A stretch of 38,178 nucleotides of DNA from Candidatus Methanoperedens sp. GTDB taxonomy: Archaea; Halobacteriota; Methanosarcinia; Methanosarcinales; Methanoperedenaceae. Below are positions 1 through 7,714 of the stretch, piece after piece. Within the stretch, counting starts at the first letter, position 1, and every line of letters starts with the position of its first letter. Both the position numbers and the translations under genes were made by a program. The stretch covers positions 1 to 38,178 of the forward strand of contig JAPZAV010000024.1 in NCBI GenBank assembly GCA_027460465.1, in the 5' to 3' direction. The notes beneath the pieces are model-generated. The model did not search any database, was not told the DNA's origin, and saw nothing but the letters and a program-made list of their open reading frames with translations.

Positions 1-385
1 GTGTTTCCTTTGCCTGCAGTTTCTCATCTTTTTTGTCCTTCTCCAGCAATCCGCGCAGTCCGTTCAGGCATTTTGGACATTTTCGCAGGATTCTATTATC
101 TTTATCTGAGGAAACATCCGGCATCTTCATCACCTGCTCAGCCACCCTGTCAGCTTCCTGCTCATAGATATCCCCGGGCTGACCGATCCTGAGTTTAGCC
201 TGCAAAGCCCCCGACTTTATAAGCCTCTGAACAGCCTGGTTACCTATAGTTCTCTGAAGGTACAGGATGCGGTCAACAGGAGAACTCATTGATCGAGGGG
301 ATTCAACCTTTCTTCGAATCTGAGGGACTGAATTCTGACTCTTTGCCTCAGACTTCTTATCCGCTAAACTTATTCTTTCGTTCAT
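1..385 (-). CDS. eCIS-associated DUF4157-type protein, N-terminal part (3' cut by window edge)
   Basis: An open reading frame starts with ATG at 385 and stays open for 128 codons to the window edge. An AGGT ribosome site lies 6 nt upstream, inside the 13-nt gap after the AAA ATPase stop, so the two genes share an operon. Residues 47-55 read IGNQAVQRL and residues 65-89 carry the pattern LRIGQPGD, then YEQEADRVAEQVM, then a CPKC pair at 103-106. This order is the usual preamble of DUF4157 ('eCIS core') proteins, which are cargo or accessory proteins of extracellular contractile injection systems. The DUF4157 core itself, with its putative HExxH site, would lie beyond the window, so cargo type and activity cannot be told. 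Family assignment is from remembered motif patterns and is fairly firm; function is inferred. Confidence 0.8.
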   Translation of the reverse strand, partial: MNERISLADKKSEAKSQNSVPQIRRKVESPRSMSSPVDRILYLQRTIGNQAVQRLIKSGALQAKLRIGQPGDIYEQEADRVAEQVMKMPDVSSDKDNRILRKCPKCLNGLRGLLEKDKKDEKLQAKET

Positions 386-398
386 CGCTACCTGCAAT

Positions 399-2924
399 TC
401 ATTTTACAAGATTATAATACTCCCCAAACTCCCCGGCAGTGCACAGCTTCCCCATCTTCTGGAATTCCCGCTTCGTGGCTCTGATTATATGCTCCATCTT
501 AACGATCCCCGAATCACCTGCCGCAAGGAAAGCCGCGCTCAGGGCGATATTCTTGATATTGCCGCCTGTGATCTTGAATTTTGAAAGGAAGCTGTAATCC
601 ACATCCTCGCCAACAGGTGTCGCCTTCGGGAATATGTTTCTCCATATCTTTTCCCTGAGATCCTCTTCAGGGAAAGGGAACTCCATCACAAAATGCATCC
701 TTCGCATGAAAGCCTCGTCAATGTTGGTTTTAAAGTTGCTCGCCAGAATCACAATCCCTTCATGTTCCTCCATTTTCTGGAGAAGATAGTTTATCTCGAT
801 ATTCGCGTAACGGTCGTGGGAATCCTTAACCTCTGATCTCTTGCCGAAGAGAGCGTCTGCCTCATCAAAGAACAGGATTGCGTTGCTCGTTTCAGCCTCA
901 ACAAAGATCTTATTGAGATGCTTTTCTGTTTCTCCTATATACTTGCTTACAACTGTGGATAGATCGATCTTATAAATATCCAGCCCCACTTCTTTGGCTA
1001 ATATCTCAGCAGCCATGGTCTTGCCCGCACCCGAGGGCCCTGAGAAAAGCACGTTCAGCCCTTTTCCAAGGGATAATTTGGCATCGAATCCCCAGTCGGT
1101 GTAAACTTTTCCTCTGTGTTTGATATATCCTGATACTTCTTTTAAATGCTCTTTTAAGTCCTTTGGAAGGACTATGTCATTCCATGTATATCGCGGCGAA
1201 ATGCTTCTGGCAAACAAGGAGAGATTCTTGTTGGACTGGGCTTTGCAGCCGCGGTAGAGGTCATCCAGGGTCATTTTATTATCTGCCGGGTTTCTCACAA
1301 TCGCGAAGTTTCGTGCCGTAGATATGGCATCCTTTATCTGACCTCCGCTGAAATTGAACTTGCCTGCAAGGGCATCGATGTCAAGGTCAGGGACTTTCTC
1401 ATCCAGCAGGGCTTCCCATAACTTTTTACGAACGGTAAATGAAGGAATGGGGAAAGCCATTTCTATGAAGCTGTGGTTCTTTAAAATGCCGGAAGGTGAA
1501 TAGGGTAGCTCACCGGCCAGGAAGACCCAGTTCGGGAAGAGGTCAAGCTCCTGAACGAGGGAGGAAACATCGATCCCGGCTTCTTTTTCCAGCAGAACAT
1601 CGAATCCCTCAAGGTATAATGCGGAATTCTGCAGAAGGGCTTCACGGATAATGATCCTTGATATATCTTGAACCTCTCGTTTCTTCAATATCCTTGCATC
1701 CACTGCGAGCAGAGGGATACAAAGGTCTCTGCAGATGATCTCGGCGGTCATTTTTTTCCCTGTGCCGTATGCCCCCTGGAAGAAGAACATCGGGTTTCTT
1801 ATATTTTGGCGGCGCTTTATCAGCTCTTTTATCCCATCTTTTTCTTCCTCTGGAAAAATAAGATCATCAAAAGATCTTCCTGGTTCTATTAATAATGAAA
1901 AATTCCTTATTCTCTGATCGATTTCATCCGAACCGAGAAGATAACTGATAATTCTTTCATCGACCTTGATTGATCTGGATAAAAGTGGAATTTGCCCTTC
2001 TGGTCCTTCTCCTGCGAGATAAATCAGGCGGTTCCTGATCAAATTAGCCTCCGGTGAAAAATATTCCCTTGCTTTGAACTTCCCCTCCACTGAAGGACAG
2101 AGCAGGTTTATCACTAAATCCACTGTTGGCCTTTTTTTAGTCACGTCGTTCTGAAGGTATGAGTACAGCTTTTCGTATCTCGTATCCAGCTCGGACGCAA
2201 GGCAGATCAACAGTGCTTCAACCTCGAAAGGATCAAGCTTGAACAGCCTTTGAAGATCCTGGAGCCTGAGAGGTTTTTCTTTTTCAAGGCTTTCATTGAT
2301 ATCCCTTGGCAGGATCTGGATTTCCTCGTTAATTTTTCCTGGTTCAAGCTCATATGCAGGAGCAGTAAGGATGGCATTCACTTCGTTTTCTGTGATGTAT
2401 AATCCAAGAAAATCATTTGCATCTTTACTGTGCTCTTTCTTCCATTTATCAAGATTAAATCTGATCAACTGATCAATTTTTTGAAGTTCCCTGATCAATT
2501 GCTTAAGATTATTTCCATCCAGGGTCATAATTCTGCTCGATATCAATGTCTCGGGATATTTCCTGGGTTTGTGAATCATCTCATTGGTCTCATTTTTATC
2601 CATTCTCTGGGCAGAGATCGTCTCTTCCCCTGATTGTGTTTTAATTTCAGGTTCGGAAATCGCTTCAATGGTTGTTTGCTTTTCATTCTTTGGTTTGACA
2701 GTTGCACCAGCCGCTGAGTTTTTTCCTTTCCATATCGTCTTCTTAGCAACAACAATTATCACGAGGATAATCGATACTGCTATGAGAAATCCGATGGCAT
2801 CTACCGTGATTCGGGATGGTGAGACTCCAAGAGTGTATTGAATCAGACCAGCAATTTGTTCACCTATGCCGTACAATGTAGTATATATTAAGATTAGAAT
2901 ATTGGTCAACAGGTCTTCAGCCAC
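399..2924 (-). CDS. Membrane-anchored tandem AAA+ ATPase, eCIS type
   Basis: This 841-residue protein starts with GTG, with GGGAGGC just upstream. The N-terminus is hydrophobic: a segment around residues 5-30 and a clear transmembrane helix around 42-61, followed by a basic and then charged linker. A winged-helix-like region (about 225-285) resembles that of ATPases found in contractile injection loci. Two AAA modules follow. The first has an altered Walker A (GAYGTGKK, about residue 386) and no acidic Walker B, so it is probably a structural or regulatory module. The second is intact: GPSGAGKT at about 628, FFDEAD, and a DEAFMRRM arginine-finger region. In eCIS clusters such ATPases are thought to act in assembly or disassembly of the particle. 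The downstream DUF4157 gene supports this setting. The membrane anchor is inferred from hydrophobicity only. Confidence 0.85.
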   Translation of the reverse strand: MAEDLLTNILILIYTTLYGIGEQIAGLIQYTLGVSPSRITVDAIGFLIAVSIILVIIVVAKKTIWKGKNSAAGATVKPKNEKQTTIEAISEPEIKTQSGEETISAQRMDKNETNEMIHKPRKYPETLISSRIMTLDGNNLKQLIRELQKIDQLIRFNLDKWKKEHSKDANDFLGLYITENEVNAILTAPAYELEPGKINEEIQILPRDINESLEKEKPLRLQDLQRLFKLDPFEVEALLICLASELDTRYEKLYSYLQNDVTKKRPTVDLVINLLCPSVEGKFKAREYFSPEANLIRNRLIYLAGEGPEGQIPLLSRSIKVDERIISYLLGSDEIDQRIRNFSLLIEPGRSFDDLIFPEEEKDGIKELIKRRQNIRNPMFFFQGAYGTGKKMTAEIICRDLCIPLLAVDARILKKREVQDISRIIIREALLQNSALYLEGFDVLLEKEAGIDVSSLVQELDLFPNWVFLAGELPYSPSGILKNHSFIEMAFPIPSFTVRKKLWEALLDEKVPDLDIDALAGKFNFSGGQIKDAISTARNFAIVRNPADNKMTLDDLYRGCKAQSNKNLSLFARSISPRYTWNDIVLPKDLKEHLKEVSGYIKHRGKVYTDWGFDAKLSLGKGLNVLFSGPSGAGKTMAAEILAKEVGLDIYKIDLSTVVSKYIGETEKHLNKIFVEAETSNAILFFDEADALFGKRSEVKDSHDRYANIEINYLLQKMEEHEGIVILASNFKTNIDEAFMRRMHFVMEFPFPEEDLREKIWRNIFPKATPVGEDVDYSFLSKFKITGGNIKNIALSAAFLAAGDSGIVKMEHIIRATKREFQKMGKLCTAGEFGEYYNLVK

Positions 2925-2985
2925 AATTTGCCTCCCAAAATTTCTATGCCAGCAGGAATCTTTTTATGGATTTATCTATAACCAC

Positions 2986-3011
2986 AGGAGTTTAATCTCC
3001 CCGCTGCTCAC
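2986..3011. repeat. Imperfect 26-bp direct repeat, copy 1
   Basis: This 26-bp segment matches 3952-3977 at 22 of 26 positions in the same orientation. It lies in the gap between the 4-TM protein gene and the ATPase gene, while copy 2 touches the start of the small Cys-containing protein. Both are therefore upstream of a minus-strand gene. On the minus strand this copy contains a small GGAG/CTCC stem. Its role is unknown. Confidence 0.4.
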
Positions 3012-3056
3012 TTCTTATTGCAGAAATAATATCATTAATAGATATCATGCAGCAAA

Positions 3057-3425
3057 TCACGCTCTTCTTCTTACAGGTTTCCCGAAGAACAGCGGCGGGA
3101 CCAGCGTCCACAGGATAAGCGCAACTGACCCCATCCAGCTTTCATACCATCCCGTCGCTGCAAATGGTCCTCCGATCGCGAACACCCAGACAATGAACGA
3201 GATCGATGACACCGCGTAGTGCAGCGGTTTTTTGACCCCCTGGAAGCTTCGCAGATAAGGAGTGACCAGTACCAGAAGTACAATAGTTATACCCCACAGC
3301 CATATGTTATTTCTATCAGGGATCAGACCTGCGACAGTGATATATGCAGCAATAATTTCACTTGGTATCAATTTTAGAAGTTTCTTATTATAGTCATCTG
3401 CTTCCAAATTTATCTCTCTTGGCAC
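3057..3425 (-). CDS. Small four-helix membrane protein, probable eCIS-cluster accessory
   Basis: The 122-residue product begins at GTG 3425, 6 nt after a strong AAAGGAGGT site. A polar N-terminus of about 20 residues contains the stretch KLLKLIPSEIIAAY, followed by about four hydrophobic segments (near 21-34, 42-58, 68-85 and 97-115) and a basic tail, KPVRRRA. No catalytic motif is seen. It precedes the AAA ATPase by 132 bp on the same strand, so it may be cotranscribed with the eCIS genes. Small membrane proteins with a similar 'LIPSEIIA' start are, as far as I recall, found beside eCIS genes, but this is memory and not a search. It could act as a membrane partner of the ATPase or be unrelated. 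Confidence 0.7.
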   Translation of the reverse strand: MPREINLEADDYNKKLLKLIPSEIIAAYITVAGLIPDRNNIWLWGITIVLLVLVTPYLRSFQGVKKPLHYAVSSISFIVWVFAIGGPFAATGWYESWMGSVALILWTLVPPLFFGKPVRRRA

Positions 3426-3539
3426 TTAATTACCTCCTTTGAACCTAAGATACGATGCAATAATCTGCGTTCATCGGCGTTATGCTCGCCGCGACGCATA
3501 GGCAGGTATGCCCTTGCGAAGCAATACGTGTACACGCCC

Positions 3540-3566
3540 TCCAGAGGCGTGACTCTGGACGCTTTT
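3540..3566 (+). terminator. Hairpin with short T tract in a 173-bp gap
   Basis: A perfect 7-bp stem (TCCAGAG / CTCTGGA) with a 6-nt loop is followed by CGCTTTT. It sits between two minus-strand genes, so it is not positioned as a simple terminator for a plus-strand gene. It may be part of a larger intergenic repeat, since the flanks at about 3463-3476 (CTGCGTTCATC) and 3567-3578 (ATCTGCGGTTCT) look like halves of one element. Confidence 0.35.
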
Positions 3567-3598
3567 ATCTGCGGTTCTTTATTTAAGATTGTGAATAT

Positions 3599-3952
3599 TT
3601 ACAGGTTATGAAATGCCCTGATCAGGATATCGCGGTCAGATAGATTCCCATTCGACTTCAGCCTGTCAACCTCGATCAGAAATCTCTCACATTTCAAGCC
3701 GTCCATATTATTTTTTTCTGCAAACCTGACAGCCAGGCTCTTCAGTTCTATTCTTGACGAGTACTTCTTTGACATTCTACCATCAATAAAATTGAATATA
3801 TGCCCGCATTTTTTATGACCTATGGTCGAGGTTGATGGATTTGCTGAAGTTCTTATGTAATCCCTGAATGTACTTCCTTCAATGATCTCTCCACACTCAC
3901 ATATTATCGTTTTCTCACCGCCCCACCTAGCGATATCGTCAACTAATATCAA
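3599..3952 (-). CDS. Small Cys-containing protein of unknown function
   Basis: The reading frame gives 117 residues from a TTG at 3952. An in-frame TGA lies only a few codons upstream and there is no ATG or GTG near the N-terminus, so TTG or a downstream start must be used; the start is uncertain. Cysteines occur as CECGE (residues 19-23) and in the stretch IGHKKCGHIFNF (about 45-56), which could bind a metal. The C-terminal half is charged and helical. I recall similar short proteins in Methanosarcina-type genomes but no known function. It lies upstream of the 4-TM gene on the same strand, separated by a 173-bp gap, so membership of the eCIS operon is doubtful. Confidence 0.6.
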   Translation of the reverse strand: MILVDDIARWGGEKTIICECGEIIEGSTFRDYIRTSANPSTSTIGHKKCGHIFNFIDGRMSKKYSSRIELKSLAVRFAEKNNMDGLKCERFLIEVDRLKSNGNLSDRDILIRAFHNL

Positions 3953-3977
3953 GGAGTTTCATCGCCCCACTGCTCGC
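3952..3977. repeat. Imperfect 26-bp direct repeat, copy 2
   Basis: This is the partner of 2986-3011 (22 of 26 identical). It abuts the TTG start of the minus-strand gene at 3599-3952. The two copies bracket about 0.95 kb holding the 4-TM gene and the small Cys protein gene. Confidence 0.4.
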
Positions 3978-4117
3978 CCCTTTATTAATAACTGAACGCT
4001 AGGACTATTCATTTAGATGTACATATTTATTTATAAACGTTTCTAAAGTTGATGATTAAACTCACTTTCACTCCACTCCCACAACCATTTTTAACCCCGA
4101 AGACCTTTTAGCTCCTC

Positions 4118-5401
4118 ATGAACTTCATCCATGCGAGTGATTTTCATCTGGGCTATTACCAGTACGGACTGGAGGAGCGATTCCGGGATTATGCGCGCTC
4201 TTTTCTTTCTGTCATAGAATACGCCATAGACCACAAAGCAGAGTTCATCCTCATATCAGGCGACCTTTTTCACAAGCGAAATATAAATGCGCCCACGTAT
4301 GAGCAGGCGTATAAAGTTCTATCTCTGCTAAAGGAAAAAAGTCCAAGGACCGGTGTTTATGCCATCGAAGGGAACCATGATCTTGCATACCATCAGGACG
4401 GGAAGAGCTGGCTTGAGGTGCTCAACTCTCAGGGTCTGCTGCGGCTCATCAGACTGAAAAACGACAGGGGCGTCGAGCTCATGGGCGATCATGTTGAACT
4501 CGATAATGTCCGCATATTCGGTGTGCGATACCTTGGCTCAGCCACAGCATCCGCAATCCCCCTGATATCCGAGGAGATAAGAAAAATAAACTCGGAACAT
4601 GGTGAAAAATATAGCATTCTCATGATGCACTTTGGCATGTCAGGGCAGATAAAGCAGGAGGCTCCGGGTGAGATTCCTTATAACTCACTTCTGCTGTTAA
4701 AAGATGTCGTGAATTACCTTGCGCTCGGGCATTACCACATGAACTACGAGGTGGACGGCTGGATCTTCAATCCCGGCAGCATTGAGATGATCGCGATGAA
4801 CGAGTACGGTCTTCAGAAAGGCTTCTATCATGTCACAGACAGCGGCGTAAAACTTGTCACTCCTGCAGCCCGTCCTGTCAGGCGCATCAAGTTCGATATG
4901 AGTGCAGTCCAGACCCCGGACGAACTTTATACAGGGATAGGCTCAAGACTGGAAAATGAACGTACAGTCCAGCCTGGTTCGATTATCGAACTTCTTCTCT
5001 ACGGGGAGATGAACTTCCCGAAATCTGATGTGAATCTTGAGCGCATAAAGGGTATGCTCGAAGAGTTCAAGCCTCTCTATTCAGAAATAAAGATCATCAA
5101 GAGCAGTGCACAGTACATGCTCAATGAGGGAGATGTTCGAGGACTGACAAGAGAGCAGATTGAGCAGCGCGTCTTCTCAGACCGCATAAAGCTTGATGGA
5201 AGATACAGGGATCATGCGGATGAGATAATAAAGACCATGATCGAAGTGAAAAAGATGGGCACTGCAGGGATCGAGGCAAATGATATCCTGAAAGAACTGA
5301 GATGGGGTTTTGAAAAACTGAAGTCCGGGGTTTCGGATAAAGATGATAAGAAGCCTCCCCAGCCGCGCCAGACCCTTCTTTCAAAAATGGAGGAGATGTA
5401 A
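4118..5401 (+). CDS. mre11: DNA double-strand-break repair nuclease Mre11
   Basis: This 427-residue metallophosphoesterase is the nuclease of the Mre11-Rad50 complex, which resects DNA ends with HerA-NurA. The five phosphoesterase motifs are visible in order: D8-F-H10, GD49, GNHD (residues 85-88), H171 in MMHFG, and GHYH with H205 and H207. These supply the two-metal (Mn) site. The remaining C-terminal region is the capping and Rad50-binding part. It opens a plus-strand operon: its TAA directly abuts the rad50 ATG. A T/A-rich TATA-like stretch at 4026-4037 and another about 28 nt before the ATG could be promoters; the second would give a nearly leaderless mRNA. The assignment is firm from motifs plus operon. 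Confidence 0.96.
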   Translation: MNFIHASDFHLGYYQYGLEERFRDYARSFLSVIEYAIDHKAEFILISGDLFHKRNINAPTYEQAYKVLSLLKEKSPRTGVYAIEGNHDLAYHQDGKSWLEVLNSQGLLRLIRLKNDRGVELMGDHVELDNVRIFGVRYLGSATASAIPLISEEIRKINSEHGEKYSILMMHFGMSGQIKQEAPGEIPYNSLLLLKDVVNYLALGHYHMNYEVDGWIFNPGSIEMIAMNEYGLQKGFYHVTDSGVKLVTPAARPVRRIKFDMSAVQTPDELYTGIGSRLENERTVQPGSIIELLLYGEMNFPKSDVNLERIKGMLEEFKPLYSEIKIIKSSAQYMLNEGDVRGLTREQIEQRVFSDRIKLDGRYRDHADEIIKTMIEVKKMGTAGIEANDILKELRWGFEKLKSGVSDKDDKKPPQPRQTLLSKMEEM

Positions 5402-7714
5402 ATGCTGATCAGATCCGTGGAACTGAAAAACATAAAATCATACCGCCATGAGACGGTTAGATTTCTTGAGGGCATAAATGGTATATGCGGTCAGAACGGT
5501 CACGGGAAGACAACGCTACTTGAGGCAATAGGTTACGTCCTGTTCGATTACCTTCCATACAGCGAAAAAGAGTTCAAGAGGCACGGAGAGCGCGGAGGTT
5601 ATGTTTCAGTGGAAGTAGTGGCAAACGGAGCACCATACACGCTCACACGAAAGCTCGGCAGCGAGTACAGCGTCACCGGACCGGATACCAGCATTACTGG
5701 AAAAAAGGACGTACTCGCCTGGATCGCCCACAACCTCTTCCCTGCATCAGGTCAGGATGAACTTCCTGGAATTTTCGAAAATGCGATCGGAGTCCCGCAG
5801 GGCCTGTTCACTGCAGCATTCATGGAATCCCCCGCAAAAAGACAGAAGACCTTTGATGAGATCCTGAAGGTGGAGGAGTACAGGAAAGCGTATGACAACC
5901 TGAGAAGCACGATGGCGCTGATAGATGAGGGGATCAGCAGCATTGAAAATGAGATCCATGGACTGAAGATCAGGACAGAGAGCTATGGAGAAAAGAAAAA
6001 AGAGAAAGACGGTCTGAAGGGCAGCATTACGAGTTTAAAAAACGCACTTAAAGAGAGCAGTGATAGCCTGAACTCTGTCAGGCGCGCTCTTGAAGCTCTA
6101 AAAAAACAGAAAGAAGAGCTTGAGAAACTCAAAAGTGGGATTGACCGGATAAAAGCAGCGCTGGATTCACAAAAAATCCAGTTAAGGAAGGCTGAGGAGG
6201 AACTTGCCAGGTCAGAAGAGGCGCAGAAATTGGTGTCCAGCCTTTCAGGAATGAAGGAAAAGTACGAGGAAGCCAGAAAAAACCTTGAGAAACTTGAAGC
6301 CATGCAAAAAGAACGGGATGTCCGGCGGGATGAGCTGAACAGGATAATGAACGATCTATCCCTTCTTAATGAAAAAAAATCGCGCATGGATTCTTTGAAG
6401 ACGGATGTTGAGAAAAATATTGCAGAAAAGAACGCTCTCACGTCCGGGGTGGATGAGCAGGTTGAGCTTGAGATAAATATAGCCAGCAAAAACCAGGAGC
6501 GTGCCATCGCGATCAAAGAGATCAACGATGTTAAAAGCAGGATGAGTCTTGCAGGATCTGAGAACATCTGTCCTGTCATAAAAGGGATACGGTGCAGTTC
6601 TGTAAAGGATTTTTCATCCTATTTCAAACAGCAGCTTGCAGATGCAGAAACCGCCCTGAACGCAGCTTTGAATTCCCTGAAAACCATGGAATCGAAGTTG
6701 AAGGCTCTTGGAGATCCAAGAAGCAGAGCGAACGGTCTGGAACTCGTCATTAAAAAAGCGAAGGATGAGATCGCGAAACTGGGCAAAGAGATCGGCAAGA
6801 TCCCTGAGAAAGAAACAGCCGCGAATGCTCTTAAGACCATCATGGAAAAATACAGTACTCTTGACAGCGATATTTCAGGAATAAAGAGAGGGATAAAAGA
6901 ACTTGAACCCTCTTACAAGAAATACCTGCAAAACCAGTCCCTTGCAGCGCGATTCGAGGAATATAGAAAAGAATGTGAAATGCTGAAAAAAACAATTGCT
7001 GATGCCGAGGATAAACTCAGAGAGGCACAGAAAAAAGAGATCGAAATGCGAAAAGGTTTCAGCGAAGAAGAACCTGGACAGACACAGCGTACGTATGAAG
7101 AACTCGGGGCAAAGGTAAGCGGGTACCAGGTTGAAATAAAAGAGAAAGAAAGTCAGCTGCAGAGATTGAATAAGGAAATAGCTGAAATGGAAAAGTATCT
7201 TTCCGGCATCGCAGAACTTGAGGCAAAGCTTGAGAATGAGAAGCGCTTCAGGGAATATTCTAAGTTCATTCGCGAGACGCTTCGAGATTCAGCGAAGCTT
7301 ATCGTTCTTGAGCTGATTTTTGAAATCGGGGAGGAGGCAAACCAGCTGTACTGCGCCATCATGGACGACTTTTCTGAGGAACTGCACTGGAGCGAGGATT
7401 ACGGGATCATGGTGAAAGAAAGCGGCGTGGACAGGAATTTCCACCAGCTGAGCGGGGGCGAGAAGATGGGCGCAGCGCTGGCTGTCAGGCTTGCGCTTCT
7501 GAAAATCCTTTCCAACTCTGACTTTGTTTTCCTTGATGAGCCAACTCAGAACATGGATGAGATACGGAGAGAAAAGCTATCTGAGCAGATAATGAATATT
7601 CGAGGCTTCAAACAGGTATTCGTCATATCCCACGATGATACGTTCAATGAAAAATATGCGAATGTAATAAAAATCCAGAAGCTCGATGGCGAAAGCAGGG
7701 TTGCATCATGCTAG
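5402..7714 (+). CDS. rad50: DNA repair ATPase Rad50, short form with non-canonical hook
   Basis: Rad50 is the ABC/SMC-like partner of Mre11. Walker A GQNGHGKT is at residues 30-37, followed by long heptad-rich coiled coil on both sides of a central hook near residue 390. The C-terminal head has the LSGGEK signature (about 684), Walker B FVFLDEP (about 709) and an ISHDD switch. At 770 residues it is shorter than many Rad50 proteins, implying shorter arms. The hook differs from the usual CxxC: Cys390-Pro-Val is followed by Ile, and the next Cys is residue 398, giving CX7C. It begins directly after the mre11 stop, with GGAGGAG upstream, and overlaps nurA by 7 nt. Confidence 0.95.
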   Translation: MLIRSVELKNIKSYRHETVRFLEGINGICGQNGHGKTTLLEAIGYVLFDYLPYSEKEFKRHGERGGYVSVEVVANGAPYTLTRKLGSEYSVTGPDTSITGKKDVLAWIAHNLFPASGQDELPGIFENAIGVPQGLFTAAFMESPAKRQKTFDEILKVEEYRKAYDNLRSTMALIDEGISSIENEIHGLKIRTESYGEKKKEKDGLKGSITSLKNALKESSDSLNSVRRALEALKKQKEELEKLKSGIDRIKAALDSQKIQLRKAEEELARSEEAQKLVSSLSGMKEKYEEARKNLEKLEAMQKERDVRRDELNRIMNDLSLLNEKKSRMDSLKTDVEKNIAEKNALTSGVDEQVELEINIASKNQERAIAIKEINDVKSRMSLAGSENICPVIKGIRCSSVKDFSSYFKQQLADAETALNAALNSLKTMESKLKALGDPRSRANGLELVIKKAKDEIAKLGKEIGKIPEKETAANALKTIMEKYSTLDSDISGIKRGIKELEPSYKKYLQNQSLAARFEEYRKECEMLKKTIADAEDKLREAQKKEIEMRKGFSEEEPGQTQRTYEELGAKVSGYQVEIKEKESQLQRLNKEIAEMEKYLSGIAELEAKLENEKRFREYSKFIRETLRDSAKLIVLELIFEIGEEANQLYCAIMDDFSEELHWSEDYGIMVKESGVDRNFHQLSGGEKMGAALAVRLALLKILSNSDFVFLDEPTQNMDEIRREKLSEQIMNIRGFKQVFVISHDDTFNEKYANVIKIQKLDGESRVASC

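Noticed and set aside
1-192. A plus-strand open frame of 63 residues at the left edge
   Set aside because: It lies opposite the minus-strand DUF4157-type gene, which has a ribosome site, operon context and recognisable motifs; the plus frame has none.
5983-6579. A long minus-strand open frame of 198 residues, rich in Ser and Phe
   Set aside because: It is the mirror of the rad50 coiled coil; the composition is that expected from the antisense of Lys/Glu-rich codons.
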